Shown: one piece after another, positions 6,532 to 6,545 of the stretch
Numbering within the stretch: the stretch's first letter is position 1
How the letters are laid out: every line of letters begins with the position of its first letter
Source of the DNA: Dehalococcoidia bacterium
GTDB lineage: Bacteria; Chloroflexota; Dehalococcoidia; Lucifugimonadales; Lucifugimonadaceae
Reading direction: 5' to 3'
Assembly (NCBI GenBank): GCA_028278465.1
Contig: JANQEF010000117.1
Span: 1-6,545 of the forward strand
Length of the DNA: 6,545 nucleotides
Notes under the pieces: generated by a model
Told to the model about the DNA's origin: nothing
What the model saw: the letters and a program-made list of their open reading frames with translations, nothing else
The model's database searches: none
Position numbers and translations under genes: made by a program

Positions 6532-6545
6532 TTTACTCGTTGTCA
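6452..6545 (-). mobile_element. 3' end of the upstream integron cassette
   Basis: This is the distal part of the preceding cassette: its attC plus 14 nt before the R'' core. The 14 nt (minus-strand TGACAACGAGTAAA) contain two possible stops, TGA at 6545-6543 and TAA at 6535-6533, either of which could end the upstream gene. Its product cannot be seen. Confidence 0.7.

Noticed and set aside
1..6545. CRISPR array or isolated repeat
   Set aside because: I found no direct repeat of about 28-37 bp at regular spacing on either strand, and nearly all of the window is coding.

Overview
The window holds one complete multi-gene operon, read entirely from the minus strand, lying between two sites that look like integron attC recombination sites. 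Reading in the direction of transcription (right to left), it runs: the tail of an upstream cassette with its attC (about 6446-6545); cas3 (6410-3690); csb3 (3693-2791); csb1/cas7 (2794-1643); csb2/cas5-cas6 (1624-158); a second attC (202-143); and the start of a further cassette that encodes a PIN-domain (VapC-like) protein running off the left edge (111-1).

The four cas genes form the interference module of a type I-G (formerly I-U, 'Dpsyc' or GSU0051-0054-like) CRISPR-Cas system. Cas3 carries an N-terminal superfamily 2 helicase and a C-terminal HD nuclease. Csb3 is the probable Cas8-like or accessory subunit, Csb1 is the Cas7 backbone, and Csb2 is a Cas5-Cas6 fusion with a C-terminal glycine-rich loop. 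The catalytic motifs I could check are intact. The first two junctions are ATGA stop/start overlaps and the third is an 18-nt gap, so the four genes should be one co-translated unit. There is no cas1, cas2 or cas4 and no CRISPR array in the window.

The main observation is the packaging. A 6.3-kb segment (149-6451) behaves as one integron gene cassette. Its transcription-proximal end begins with TTCGGCAG after the G of an attC core (GTTCGGC). Its distal end is an attC whose R'' core GCCGAAC is the exact complement of that start, and the complementarity extends to 9 nt (CTGCCGAAC). That relation is expected when one circular cassette has been linearised by recombination within its own attC. Both attC candidates form long imperfect hairpins with unpaired bases on one strand, as attC sites do. 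The csb2 stop codon lies inside the distal attC. The neighbouring cassette starts at its expected core and opens with a toxin-like PIN gene in the same orientation, as is typical of a cassette array. So this appears to be an adaptation-less, array-less CRISPR effector operon carried as one unusually large integron cassette.

The organism cannot be named. High G+C coding, the attC style and the PIN protein family suggest a proteobacterium or an environmental bacterium with a chromosomal (sedentary) integron. The integrase gene and attI would be expected to the right of the window.
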